Assembly (NCBI GenBank): GCA_018806915.1
Contig: JAGKQI010000104.1
Coordinates: 1,116,001 to 1,180,000, forward strand
Direction: 5' to 3'
Origin: Phytophthora colocasiae
Taxonomy: Eukaryota > Oomycota > Peronosporomycetes > Peronosporales > Peronosporaceae
DNA length: 64,000 nucleotides
Under the pieces are notes generated by a model, which was not told the origin of the DNA, made no database searches, and saw only the letters and a list, made by a program, of their open reading frames with translations. The translations under genes and the position numbers were made by a program. Shown here piece by piece: positions 1 through 11,062 of this stretch (positions within the stretch are counted from its first letter, which is position 1; every line of letters begins with the position of its first letter).

Positions 1-1236
1 ATAAGAGCGGCCACCAGCGCAGGGAAGTCCATTGTCGAGGGATGTGGAGATGCAGGGAGAGGAATGAGTGCGCTGCTTGGCCGGCGACTTGGAGAATGAA
101 TGTCGAATGGCTGGCTGCCAGCTCAGCCAATCAATCAGCTGTTTCGTGAAATGGCTACGGAAAAGTGTAGCCATTTCATAAGGCCCTGCTCTTTTTTTAC
201 CAAACCTTCTAAACAGACTACGAATAATTACATAGGGAAGTTTTATCCTCATCGAGCCCGCTCCGTCTTATGTACTTGTGCATGGCCATTGGTCGATGCT
301 CACCGTGATCGCTATTGCAGGGCCCCTTCGGCTGTGAGAGGCCTACGCCACTTGTCGAAATTTGCCCGGAATTGACAATAAGGAGCATAAGCATATAGAG
401 TTTGACTCCAGTGATGCCAGCGCAACTTGCTAGGAGCCCCACCCCATGCATCACTTCAACACATAACAATATTAATACAGTATTTTGCTCTCGTTCCGCG
501 CGGTCTTCAGCAATAACTTCTACCTGCACTTTTTCACAAATGCTTGCTTTACCATTTCGGAATCGTTCAGCTACTCATCAAGCCACCAATATCTTCGCCA
601 TGGCGCCACGTCGATCAGAAGCAACATGCAGTCAAACCAGGAAATAAACAAACACCAAAGTTTACCAAGAAGTGACTTTGATGCAGGATGTAGTTGCTGT
701 ACGAGAAGGGCAATTGACAAAGAAGGCTGCTCGGCAATGGAGTTCCAGAGCGGACGTTGACACGTTACTTGGATAGGCGTATGATTACCTCGTGGCAGGA
801 AGAGTATCCGCGATTTTCCGTTCGTAAAGGGTGGATACTCGACACTACCCGTGTGAATGCGGTCAAGAGAAGACAGTATTTTTTTCGCTGATCTCTGAAG
901 GAACATCAAATCACAGATCTTTGGTGGATCCACAAGAGGAAGTCTGTTACCGGTATTGCAGCTGCAGACAACTTGCCGCGCCATTGTAGAGCTGCCCTAT
1001 TAGAATCCCTTTCGAAGCCGTTTAGTTTCCTCTGTCCTTGAAAGAGTTATGCGTATTGACCGTTACGCACTAGTGAATCAATACAAATTGAATTGATTAA
1101 ATCAGCGAGAGCTACCCGTTATTTTAGGACAGAGCGCTATGTTCTGAGTCTTGACCGTCCAATCGCAGGCTTCGAACGGCGACAGTCGCAGAATAGAAAT
1201 CGTATTCTTGTCACTGGTAACACTGGCGAGCTGACC
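1..1236. other. intergenic, no gene recognised
   Basis: I see no recognisable gene here. Short open frames exist on both strands (for example 571-984 minus), but none shows a domain, a signal peptide or convincing codon bias. The stretch just before 1237 probably holds the 5' region of the ArfGAP gene. Confidence 0.5.
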
Positions 1237-2693
1237 ATGACGTTCTCCAAGGATTCACGGCTCTCTCCGTCGGCATCTACTTGCACTTCTGCCACGTCAT
1301 CCAGCGACAGCAACGCGGCATTCCCCGCGTCTAAGCGCAGCGTAATGCCTGAGCCAACGGCCTTGACGCGCCTGTCACCCACAACAGAGGTGGCGATCCG
1401 CTTGCTGCCCGGCAACGACGTACGTTCTCACCGTTACAATTGCATCGCTATTGCCTGGTTGCTAACAAAAAAATGTTCGTATAATATTCTGATCTTACAG
1501 CGCTGCGTGGACTGCAAGGCCATTTGTCCCCAATGGGCGGGTGTCTCTTTCGGTGTGTTGCTATGTCTGGCCTGTGCAGGCAAACACCGCTCGCTGGGTG
1601 TGCAAACGAGCTTCGTCAAGTCGCTGGTCATGGATGCCTGGTCAGTTAATGAGATTCGCGCTCTGGAGCTCGGTGGTAATGGCAAATGGATAGCAGTATG
1701 TGCTGGAACTGGTGTTTCTGATCTCCCCATGGAGGAGAAGTACGCTTCAGGCATCGCAAAAGCTTACAGGAGTCGAGTAGCTCTATCTGCTGCAAAAGAT
1801 CCATCGGTGGAGTGCGCATTCACAGTGACATCGTTCCTGTCAATGCTTGCTGGGATCACATCTCCAAGTGAAGAAAGTCCTGTTGGAAGCTCTAAAGAAG
1901 AACCAGAAATGTCCCCGACAACGACGTTGAAGATGCGTCCTGTGAATGATCCTGCGGATTGCACAACTGTCAAGTGCACGACATGCAGTTCATTGGTTCT
2001 CTTGAATGAATTGAACTCACACTCAACGTCCTGCTCTGTCAGTGCTACAGTAAGTTGTACACATCTTCACGTTTGCTGGAAAAGAGTACTCATATATTTT
2101 GTTTCTTATAGAATGCTGTGGAATGGAGAAAATATGAACGAAAGATTGGAGCTCCTGGCGAACCGTTAGGCTTTACGTTGGCCAAATCCAAAAGTGGCTA
2201 TGCGGAAGTTTCTCGAGTTATACCTGGGGGTGCAGCAGAACGAGCCAACGTCGTCGTCGGCAGCTTACTGATCGGCTTGGACAGCACGAAGAACCTAAAG
2301 TTTGATGAGATTGTGGACATGCTTCGAACATTGCCAAGACCGGCGTTGTTTCATTTCGTTTTCCGTTCGCAGATGGCACCGGATGGATCGAAGGCTGTCA
2401 TTTCGTCCGTTCCTGAACCTCGAACTGTTGAAATCAATGTGACGCTGCATGACAAGGAGGAACTAGGCTGTTCGCTGTCTGTAAACGACTTTTACTGCGT
2501 CGTCCGCAGCGTGGATGAAGACTGTATTGCAAGCAAGCACGGCGTTTTGGTTGGTTCGCGAGTGGTGGCTGTCAACGACCGGAGGTATTTGAAGCCGAAG
2601 GAATTGATCCGAGAAATTTGTACAGCCGAGCGTCCTATCAAGATCACGGTACATCGCGTGGAAGGTCTCATGAGAGGCTGGAGCACCCGATAA
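1237..2693 (+). CDS. ArfGAP domain protein with two PDZ-like domains
   Basis: Exons are 1237-1419, 1501-2049 and 2112-2693, giving 437 aa. The start is the first ATG of the open frame (MTFSKDSRLS); upstream codons are open but hold no ATG. After a Ser/Thr-rich lead, the exon 1/2 join creates an ArfGAP zinc finger, GNDRCVDCKAICPQWAGVSF then CLAC, followed by the arginine-bearing HRSLG and a KYASG..YR tail. ArfGAPs stimulate GTP hydrolysis by Arf GTPases on membranes. A small Cys/His patch (CTTCSSLVLLNELNSHSTSC) comes next. Exon 3 encodes two PDZ-like units: EPLGFTLAKSKSGYAEVSRV, then ELGCSLSVNDFYCVVRSV with a GVLVGSRVVAVND strand. PDZ modules bind C-terminal peptides, so recruitment to a membrane protein is inferred. 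Intron 1 (81 bp, branch-like GCTAAC) is in frame and stop-free; intron 2 is 62 bp. Confidence 0.87.
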
Positions 2694-3712
2694 GCTGAAA
2701 TTATCAATGATTCATTGGCAGTGATGTTGGATACATGATGGCAAAGCGTTTGTAGGGGAAACATCTCTGATGACTTCGAAAGCTTGTGTAGATAGAGCTT
2801 GTAAATGAGAAAATTGGATCCATGTTTGCGCTTTCGACAACATGCATGAAGTTGATCGGTAGTTTAGCTCTGCACTTGATTTTTCTATCGGAGTTATACA
2901 TCCAAAACCACATGACCACCCTGGCTCCGGTTCATATAGTAGCTGACAACGTAGTCTGCAGTCGCTGCTTTATGGTCGGAAGGTGTTCGGAGGCGTGAAA
3001 ACATCGGGTGATACAGGACTTGCTTGAGCGTGGGGCGTTTTGTTGGGTCAAAGTCTACCAGCTTCAGCAGTAGATCCATTGCGCCTGGTATCAACTTCAG
3101 CCCTTCACGGCATCGGTATATAACATCGTTGGAGCCACTTGTGATCGAATACAATGACTGGTCGTAGTCGAACTGAGCCTTGGCCGTCTTCCCATGCACT
3201 TGACTTTTATTGGTTCCTACCGCTCGCCTGGATCGCCGTTGGGGAAGGTGAAGTGCCGAGTCCTCTGGTCTAATGTGCTTTAGCAATAATTGCCACACCT
3301 TGTCGGTATTTCTTCTCTCGCTTGGGTTTTTCTCTGGCAGTCCAAAGAGGACAAGAAATCGATACAAGGTGTGGCATAGTGTGTTCTCATCATCACCGCG
3401 CGCTACGCTCTTGATCACTGAAAACTCTGAATTCTTTCGTGGGTTCTACATTGCATGCCAAAACAAAACACACATTAGCACCAGGCTAGCTTTCAGCTGT
3501 GATAAGGTACATGTGTACCATCCACATGAGCTTGAGGTCATTCAGTAGTTCTTCGGGGCAATGTACATCTTCTAGGATTTCTTCGTATGGAGCACTGCGG
3601 ATAAAAACACGATCAGAAGGAAAAGTATAACCAAGACTGGTATCAACGACCGCTCATGCCGTACCTTCCCGTAAACAAATGCAGCAAGCAGAGTCCCAAC
3701 GAAAAAGTATCT

Positions 3713-3734
3713 CACACCTTGAACAAACCAAACC
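3713..3734 (+). repeat. hAT left terminal inverted repeat
   Basis: Twenty-two bases match the inverted right end at 8708-8729 with two differences. The preceding 8 bases (3705-3712) are the target-site duplication. Confidence 0.88.
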
Positions 3735-4289
3735 GAGGAAAGCGCTGAAATTTGGTTTGAACGTTACTTCCCCGTTGTTCTGAACCAAAACAAGTAGGTT
3801 TCGTGGTTTGGCTATGAAACCCATCCTGACTTCAAACCTGAACGGAGGTTTGAGTTTCAGGTTTGAGTTACGGCTTTGTTGTAACAACGAGAGCACCTAT
3901 TGGTCTACTGTTCTTATCGAAGATATGAAACGCGAAACGACTCAAAGATCTTTCCAGAGCACTCGGCTCTGATCTCAGCTCACACTACATTTTTGCAGTG
4001 CCCCTCAACTCAAGCCCCTACAACAGTTTCACTATCAATCGCGTTGTAGGCCCAACATCTTCTGTATCAACCTCAAAACAAACAATTCAGCGTCTACTCC
4101 GCCTTCACCGTTCACAAGAACGGAGTCAACGCTCGAGAAGAAGATGCTGATGTATTTGTCCTGTGGGTAGTACCCAGCAACCAGGTCATCCAGTACAGAC
4201 AGTAGGGTCGGGGCCACTCACAGCACTCGTGGAGACGGCAAATGTCTGGCATGAACCAGCATACACCTGCGCCTGACCTTCCACCATCT

Positions 4290-6734
4290 GTCCATGGCAG
4301 CATTGTTGCTAGTTCAAGTTCGTCAGTATCTCGTGCCGATGCACGTTACCCAAGCAATACGAAACTATGTGCCGCCAGAGGGGTTTAAGGTACCACCAAG
4401 ACGCCGTGGTGAACGATCAATAATTCCTAGACTGGGGTACGCGTTACTTCCACGCTTGAAGGCAAGGAATACATGATTGCTGGATATGCCGCAGGAAGCC
4501 TCGAATGTCGTCGTGATAACAAGATAATTCAACTGTTTGGTAATACGTCTAAAGCCATACCAAGCATCTTAACGACAAGCACATGTTGACAGCCAGTAAA
4601 ATCACAGCCGAGAACACCAGGAAACGTAACCGAGCTTAAGGAGCTAGAACGCATACGATGTGCTATTGCTGATGGAGCTGATAGCAGAAGAATGACATTG
4701 CTGCTCGAGACGCTGCGTGTGGTGAACAACAATCTCCCGTTTCGGTTCGGAGAATACGAAGAATCGGAATTGCTCGCAGACTTGGTGGTTGCAGACGAGT
4801 TCCGAGCGACTCTCAATAACGACACAGTAACGCGAGCTATTGCTGAGCTTTTTATTCAAGCACACGACAGGCTATTCAATCCCATCTACAATGCAGCAGA
4901 ATTAACAACGTGGCGTCATTCTCAATGGTGTGTGATTTTTGGTCTTCCAAGACACAGAGGGCGACCAAATATCTTGGTCTGAGGGTGTATTTTGTCGACA
5001 ACAACTGAAATTCCAGTCGATCCTTCTGGTACTCGCCACTATGAACCGATGTATGGGGAAAGAAGCGCCGGAAGCCGTGAATCATTTAAGCGCTGGATTA
5101 CAGAGCTACTAAAAGATTTTGGGCTATCCACGAAAGATTTTTACGGCTCCACCTAGTGACGCTGGCCCTGATGTTAAGTGGATGATGACGATTAGGGAAT
5201 CGGTCTCCAATGGGAATGGTGCATACCCCACCTTCGCGAACGTTGCTACAAAAACGCGTTTTATCACCTCAAAGCGAAAGACCTCTAAGAACTTACCAGC
5301 CACCGAATTGGGTTACTCGCATCAAAAGTACAACATACGCCGTTCGCTCCAACGCCTCAATGGGGAGTCTTTTCAGAACTTTGTGAGATGGCAAACGCTG
5401 GTGCTACAAACTCAATTAATCGAACACAAAGAGCAATTGATTCATGAGCTTTCGCAAAGTTGTCCGGCGATTGCTCGAAAATGGGACCAACTCGAAGATT
5501 GGTTCCAGGAACGTATTGACAAAGCTATTCGGGAGCGAAAATCAACACCAGAGCTACTTCCAATTGCTGGACGACAAGTTGAGCTTCTGCTTCCAGCTGT
5601 ATGGGCTTCTGAACCCTATCATGGCATTAAATGTCAAGAGTCAAAAGGGAGGACACAAACCAAGTTGATGTCCTTTGTCGATCTTTCGACTGCGCAAAAC
5701 TATCCTGGATGAAACTCAACCTCTCAAAGACAAAATGCGAGCCTCAACAGAAGCCCCACTTTTACCAAGTCCGAGACCTTACAAGACTCGTGAAATCGAC
5801 ACGAGCACTACTTGCCAAGTTGTTCCATAAAAATTTCTTCGCTCGCTACACGGATAAACGCACGGATTCGTGAGTCGTCTTTCATCCCGGAAGTTCAGAT
5901 GCTACTGCACCCGTCCCTAAAAATCAAGACGTCAACCTAGCAAAGATCGTCCGCCTTTGCAACGAACAGTTGATCATCGACCCGGAGCAGCCCCACCTGC
6001 AGTAATGGATAATGATAAAGGCGCTGTTAGTCGAAATGTTGCTAGTGTGAAGGATGCCGCAACTGAGGCGGTTGCGAGCGTTAATGTTGACCATCATCGA
6101 CAAGTAGCTCTCAAACTTCAGCTCCAGCAGAAGTGTACGGTACGCCCTCTAATTGCGAGATACCGCAGCAGTTGCCGTCCGGTTTCGAGTCTCTTCATCA
6201 TTTATCGAGTTACAGCTTCCTTCCAGCCTGCTCAAGCATTTTCTGAGGAACTTATGGAATTTGCTGAAGAAGAGGCCAAACACGTGAGCAGCGTAACGTT
6301 CAACGAAGCACGCATTGATGAAGAGCTCGAAAGGTGGTTCCGATCCCAGTAGTGGCTGCTTACGACGACGGCCAAAACTGAATCAATTTTACTTTTGGAA
6401 GCGCCAACATGATGAAAACAACTATCGACTATTACCTATCGCAGCACGGGTCATCTACGCAATTCCAGCATCTTCAAGCACAGATCGAGAGGATTTCGGC
6501 ATAAGTGGTATGCTTGTTACCAGCCATCGCACTAGTATTGCATATAAGCACAATATCGATATGTGCCTTTTGAATCGGAATCGAAAGTTTGTCGACGTGG
6601 TAAATTGCCCCTGGCTAACAGATTCAGAGTTGGAGCAGGCAGTTCCGGCAAACGTGTTAGTCCCCTGTCTTCATGTCAAGTCAACATACCATTTGCTGCA
6701 CGATGGGAACGCGAGGAAGGTCTTGTTTATTTGA
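4290..6734 (+). pseudogene. hAT transposase, multiply frameshifted
   Basis: Coding is spread over all three plus frames. Recognisable parts in order are: a segment with ADLVVADEFRATLNN; then YLGLRVYFVDN; RWITELLKDFG with SDAGPDVKWMMT around 5080-5190; LRKTILDETQPL near 5690-5730; and the C-terminal hAT dimerisation region (6315-6734) with YFWKRQHDENNYRLLPIAAR, then VIYAIPASS and ISGMLVTSHRTS. The last is the most diagnostic block of hAT transposases. Because of stops and shifts between blocks, no functional protein can be made. It is the element's own transposase, which would cut and paste the DNA between its inverted ends. Confidence 0.75.
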
Positions 6735-6749
6735 CAGTGAACTAGATGA

Positions 6750-8690
6750 GGATTGCCAAGATGAATAAAATGCATTTGGTGTTCTTTATTTTTTCTGAAC
6801 CACCACGTACATCCAAATTATGTATGTCAACTGCAATGTTAGAGCTGACCATGAACCTCAAGCTTCCAAGCACAAGTTGCGTTTTGCAGCTTATACTCCC
6901 TTTATCGAGTCTTTCTTGCTTCAGTGTTTGCGTTTCCGTAATTCTTTTTCACGTTTCGAAGCTCGCACTTAGATTTGTTTCATCGCTGCTTTTAGCTGTA
7001 GTTAGAAGTCCAGCAGCTCGTTGGATTGGTACAGCGGTATTTCAGGGATACCGATCGTTGTTTGACGATCCGGCTTGGAATCGGTGAGGCTTATTATCCG
7101 TGCTGTGTTTGATTGCGATGGATCGTTGGTGACCGTGGCTTTCGAAGAAGAGCCTGTATTCCCAAAGTTGATCTGATTAAGTGCCGTTAGTATGGCAGTG
7201 TCACCGCTATCCGAATTTTCACAGAGTAGGAGCTCAACCTGTCCTTCTGACAAATGCTGATCATCCTGCGAGGATGATCACTTTCCGATACTTTCCGGTT
7301 GTCTACACTGCGGATGATGAAGTAACTGGATGTAGATCGTCTTGCAACGATGAAGCGCTTTTCGGTACATGGTTGTCTACCATAGGTGATGTAGCCGGAG
7401 AAGTCAGTCCACTGGTTTTTGGATCCAATACTTCGATAGTAAGATCATCTGTGTTCAGGGTTATTAAAAGGCAAACTGATTTCTTGTGCATCTTGATTTT
7501 CTATACTCGAAAGGCGAGTGTTCAGTTGATCGGCAGCTGCAATTAGCTGAGCCATTGATCTGCCGCAATTTGCAGTTTCTTCTGGAAGACGCGGCCTGAA
7601 AATCACTGAGCTGCGATTGAATCTTTGCCTCAAGTTTAACTCTGTTGCTGTGAATATCATCAAGAAGTTCTCGTTAGTCAGTGCCACTTTGTCACACTCC
7701 AATGTACTCGACATGTCACCAGCGTTCATCAAGCTTAAGTTGAGGGTCTGTAGGCGAGCGGCATCCATCGCGCTATTGATTCTTTGTTGTAGGCGCCTCA
7801 ACACTGCTGGCGTGATTTGCCAGTTTAGCAGCTTGTCCCTGTAAATGTTTTTCTTGCTTGATCAAATGCGATTGCTGAGCGAGTTGAAGCTTTTACTTTC
7901 TGCCTCTACTGCCTTCTTCAGCTTGGCGTTTAGTCTTCTCTCTCAATCCACTCCGCTTGCAGGTCCGTAGCAGCCTCAGCGTCGTGAGACGATTTAAGTG
8001 CCCACCGAGGCGCAGCTCACATTCGGAAGCATGTGTTTTCTTGTGTTCATTTATCGCACCCCCTCCATCGCCGTCAAAGTAGTGTTGACCTTTGACCTAG
8101 CTCTATAGCAAACTTCTCAAATGATGTCTTCATACTTGCGCTCGACGCGGTCATGAACATCTTGAACGACACCAACAAGACGTGCATTTGTTTCAGCAGC
8201 TTGGCTATCGATTTGATCTTGTTTGTCGCTTCCAAATGGACTTGACATCTTCGCGTGCACTTGTTTATACGAGACCCCAAGCGCTTCTCTGTGTCCGCAG
8301 CCGTATGAATTGCGTGATCGTGAGTGTACTGAGCAACTTCAAGAAGCTCTCATCCGTTCGTACTTGCGAATTTTTAAAGGCATGCCCCAGCTATTCACGA
8401 CTCCGGCTCCATTGACAACGATGTCACCTCGAGTAATATCTGCTGGCGGCGCTCAATACAACTGGGATTCAAAACGACATAGTTTCTAGGCCTTGATGGT
8501 CGTGAGACCACCAGCGCGCTGCATGCTGAGCTTGTTGTCTCCATTTTCGTCAGATCTACTGGTTTGAACCTGTGGAGGGTTTGCAATGATTCTGTCTCTT
8601 TGGTTTGGAGTTTTTTCGAAACTCCTAATGATAACCATAAAACGCATTCGAACCGGTTCGTTCAAACCCGTTACCCTGGTTTGTCTATTG
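6750..8690. other. unassigned interior of the hAT element
   Basis: No family recognised. The minus strand carries short Gln/Glu/Asn-rich, possibly coiled-coil frames (for example 7445-7804 and 8074-8280), which may be relics of a second element gene. The plus-strand frames look like shadows. Near the right end are runs of TTTGG/CCAAA echoing the terminal repeat. Confidence 0.4.
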
Positions 8691-8707
8691 GCTAAGAGAA
8701 TTTGTTT

Positions 8708-8729
8708 GGTTTGGTTTGTTCAGGGCGTG
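8708..8729 (-). repeat. hAT right terminal inverted repeat
   Basis: Inverted partner of 3713-3734. The following 8 bases (8730-8737) repeat the left target site AAGTATCT. Confidence 0.88.
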
Positions 8730-11062
8730 AAGTATCTGCAGCGTAGGATTGCTCAGCTGCATCTCCTTCCAATAAGAACTCGATCGGCGAATTTTCCAGC
8801 GTAGTGAACTGGTCGATGGTAACAGGTTTGCCTAAATTTTCCAGGTTAGAGTCGGCCGCGCCATAGTCCGCCAGCTTCACCCAGTATGAAAAAGATGCCG
8901 GCATTTGGAGAACAAAGCAAGCATCTTCTAGCATGTAGTGCAGCACAATATCAGCTGCTGGGGCCTTGTTGAGGTTGGTACGGCTGATGTCCTTAAGAAA
9001 AAAATTGAGGAGCTATGTGAATGCGTCAAAACGGTTAGCGTACAGCAGATACAGTATCAAGCAATTCCCACGAACCTTGATATCGCAATGCCGCAAATTA
9101 AACTTTTCTCGGGCACAGTATAGGCTAAATACCATTTGGAAGAAAAATGGCACAGCAACAGAATCCAGAGGAAGAGCCTTGTTCTCTTGCAAGCTGATGA
9201 AGTCTTCGAGATCACCACCGTCGCAAAATTCCATTCGGATGTACTGAAACAGTCGTTCACTTTCCCCACTAGGTGGCAATTGTTTCTGTTGAACAGCTCC
9301 AAGATCAATGTTTGTGTCTGCAAGCAACTCTGTTGGTTTACGATGCGCCTTGCTACCCCATCGATCAGGGCGAGGTTCTTCGTGCGCAAGGAAAGCGTCA
9401 TAAATCCTGAGGAAGTTTGGACACACGCCGTGCTCAGCAGCGTCCGTGAGAAGAATGGAATATATCACTTCTTGACGAATGACATCCTACAGCAAATTGG
9501 TAAGCCGTGCAAATTCAGTGCATTAACTCCAAATAATTAGATTGCGTACCTGGTTTCCAATGCTGCTAATTGCATCAATATCCATGACACTGATAGCCTC
9601 GAGCCGCTTCTGCTCCGATGAAAACACTTTGAACACTTTCTTGTAGGCACCATCCGCGAGATAATGACCACGAGGATGACGACTGTAGATTTGAATCGTT
9701 GAGTACAAATTGATTTTCCTGTAGTTGGATATCAAAGCAGCAATAGTGTTAGAGGTCAGCAATCACCAGAGAAAATGAATTTCGCTACATACTTCGAGTA
9801 GTCTGCGATAGCCCAAGCATACGCCCTGATCACATGCAGTAGAAATACACACACGATGATTAGTGCAAAGTTATGTACGATTGGCTAGAACTCCAATACT
9901 TACATGACTGAGGCTTTATCCCACATCGTAGAGACCTTCCGGAGGACTTCCTTTAAAGTCTTCACATCTACCAGTCCAGAATGAAGTACGATACGCAACA
10001 CACTTTCTCCCAACACGTTCTTCTTGCATGTAGGTGTGTTTTCCCCAAGCGAGGTGCGACACTTGACTGGTGTTAAAGACATATTGTCCACCTCTCGATC
10101 CCATACCCAGTCGTCTTCCACTGGTGGGAGAAACAATGAAGGCGACGGTCCCATGGAAGATAGTCGGCGACCAGAAATTCTCCCCAGCTTCGAAAGCCTT
10201 CTAGCGAGTCGACGATCTCTTCGAACTGAAGGTTGAGCCAACACATCCTCCATCGCGTCAGCAATGGCCATGTGTTGTGTAGACGACAATAGTCGATGGT
10301 TTTCCGTGTACGACACGACCTCCAACTTCTGGGATTCCAGCTTCTGAAAGTACTGTTTTAACCGAATCATCGCTTGATCAGTAGCATAGTCTTCACTTGG
10401 CCGCTCTCCACTATCCTCTTTAACTGTCTCTCCACCACCGCTTTCAACACGAGAATGAACCTCAACATCCTCCTCCTTGTCCTCTTCACTAAAGACAGAA
10501 GGTAACCTTTGCTTCAATTCACTACAGATCACATCTGCCTTGAGACTAGCAACGCGTAAAGCATTACGACTCAACGTAGCACCTGAACTAAATCCCAACA
10601 ATCGGATCCAGCTTTCTAGTTCGTCTCGCTTGCGCTTGGTCTTCCAGCGCGACGTGGGAAGCTTCAATATATATCCCTGTCCTCCTCCAAACTCTGTATC
10701 ATACTTGGTTTGCTGTACAACACTCAGCTGCTCCGCTAAGTACTCCACAAATTCCAAAGGAGCGTCTTCAATCAACTCCTTCGTGCTCTTTCTCTCATTC
10801 TTGGGCTTCTTACTCTGTCGTTCCGCCTTCACCTTCAGCTTACGTTTACTATAAGTCTTATGCTTCCCTTCAGGAAGCTCTGGGGTCTCCCCCTCGTCCG
10901 CAGACGATAGCGGAGAGTTGCAGATGCCTCGACGCGCCATGATTCAAATTGTCCCCGCCAGTGCGGAATGGTCAGAGTGATGGTCAACTGTTTTTCGTCC
11001 AATCATCGACTTCAACATGCGGATTGGCTGAAAAGGCGTCTGGCGGCACATAGCGAGCTAAG

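Larger units (their letters stand above)
3713..8729 (+). mobile_element. hAT transposon, 5.0 kb, degenerate
   Basis: The ends are imperfect inverted repeats (CACACCTTGAACAAACCAAA left; CACGCCCTGAACAAACCAAA reading inward on the right; 20 of the first 22 bases agree). Each end is flanked by the same 8 bp, AAGTATCT (3705-3712 and 8730-8737). An 8-bp duplication is the hallmark of the hAT superfamily. The interior encodes a badly frameshifted hAT transposase on the plus strand at 4290-6734, then about 2 kb of unassigned sequence. Insertion was into an exon of the kinase-like gene. Confidence 0.9.
2894..10940 (-). pseudogene. protein-kinase-like gene split by a hAT transposon
   Basis: Exons on the minus strand are 10940-9904, 9825-9793, 9718-9550, 9486-9076, 9012-8730, then after the transposon 3704-3665, 3594-3519 and 3445-2894. 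Discounting the insert and one target-site copy, these sum to 2601 nt, an uninterrupted 866-residue frame. The first ~345 residues are charged and nuclear-looking (KTYSKRKLKVKAERQSKK). The kinase-like domain has a weak glycine loop (DGAYKKVFKVF), the hinge-like MEFCDGGDLEDFI, a catalytic loop HCDIKLLN, a DFG-equivalent DYG and the helix-F segment SYAADT/FSLGLCLLHL. The break falls exactly between SYAADT and FSLG. The beta-3 position reads EAISVMD where the usual lysine is expected. Regulation is not visible. The allele shown should give no full kinase domain; a working copy may exist elsewhere. Confidence 0.82.

Noticed and set aside
571..984. 137-codon minus-strand open frame
   Set aside because: No domain or coding bias, and overlapped by plus-strand frames; looks like chance.
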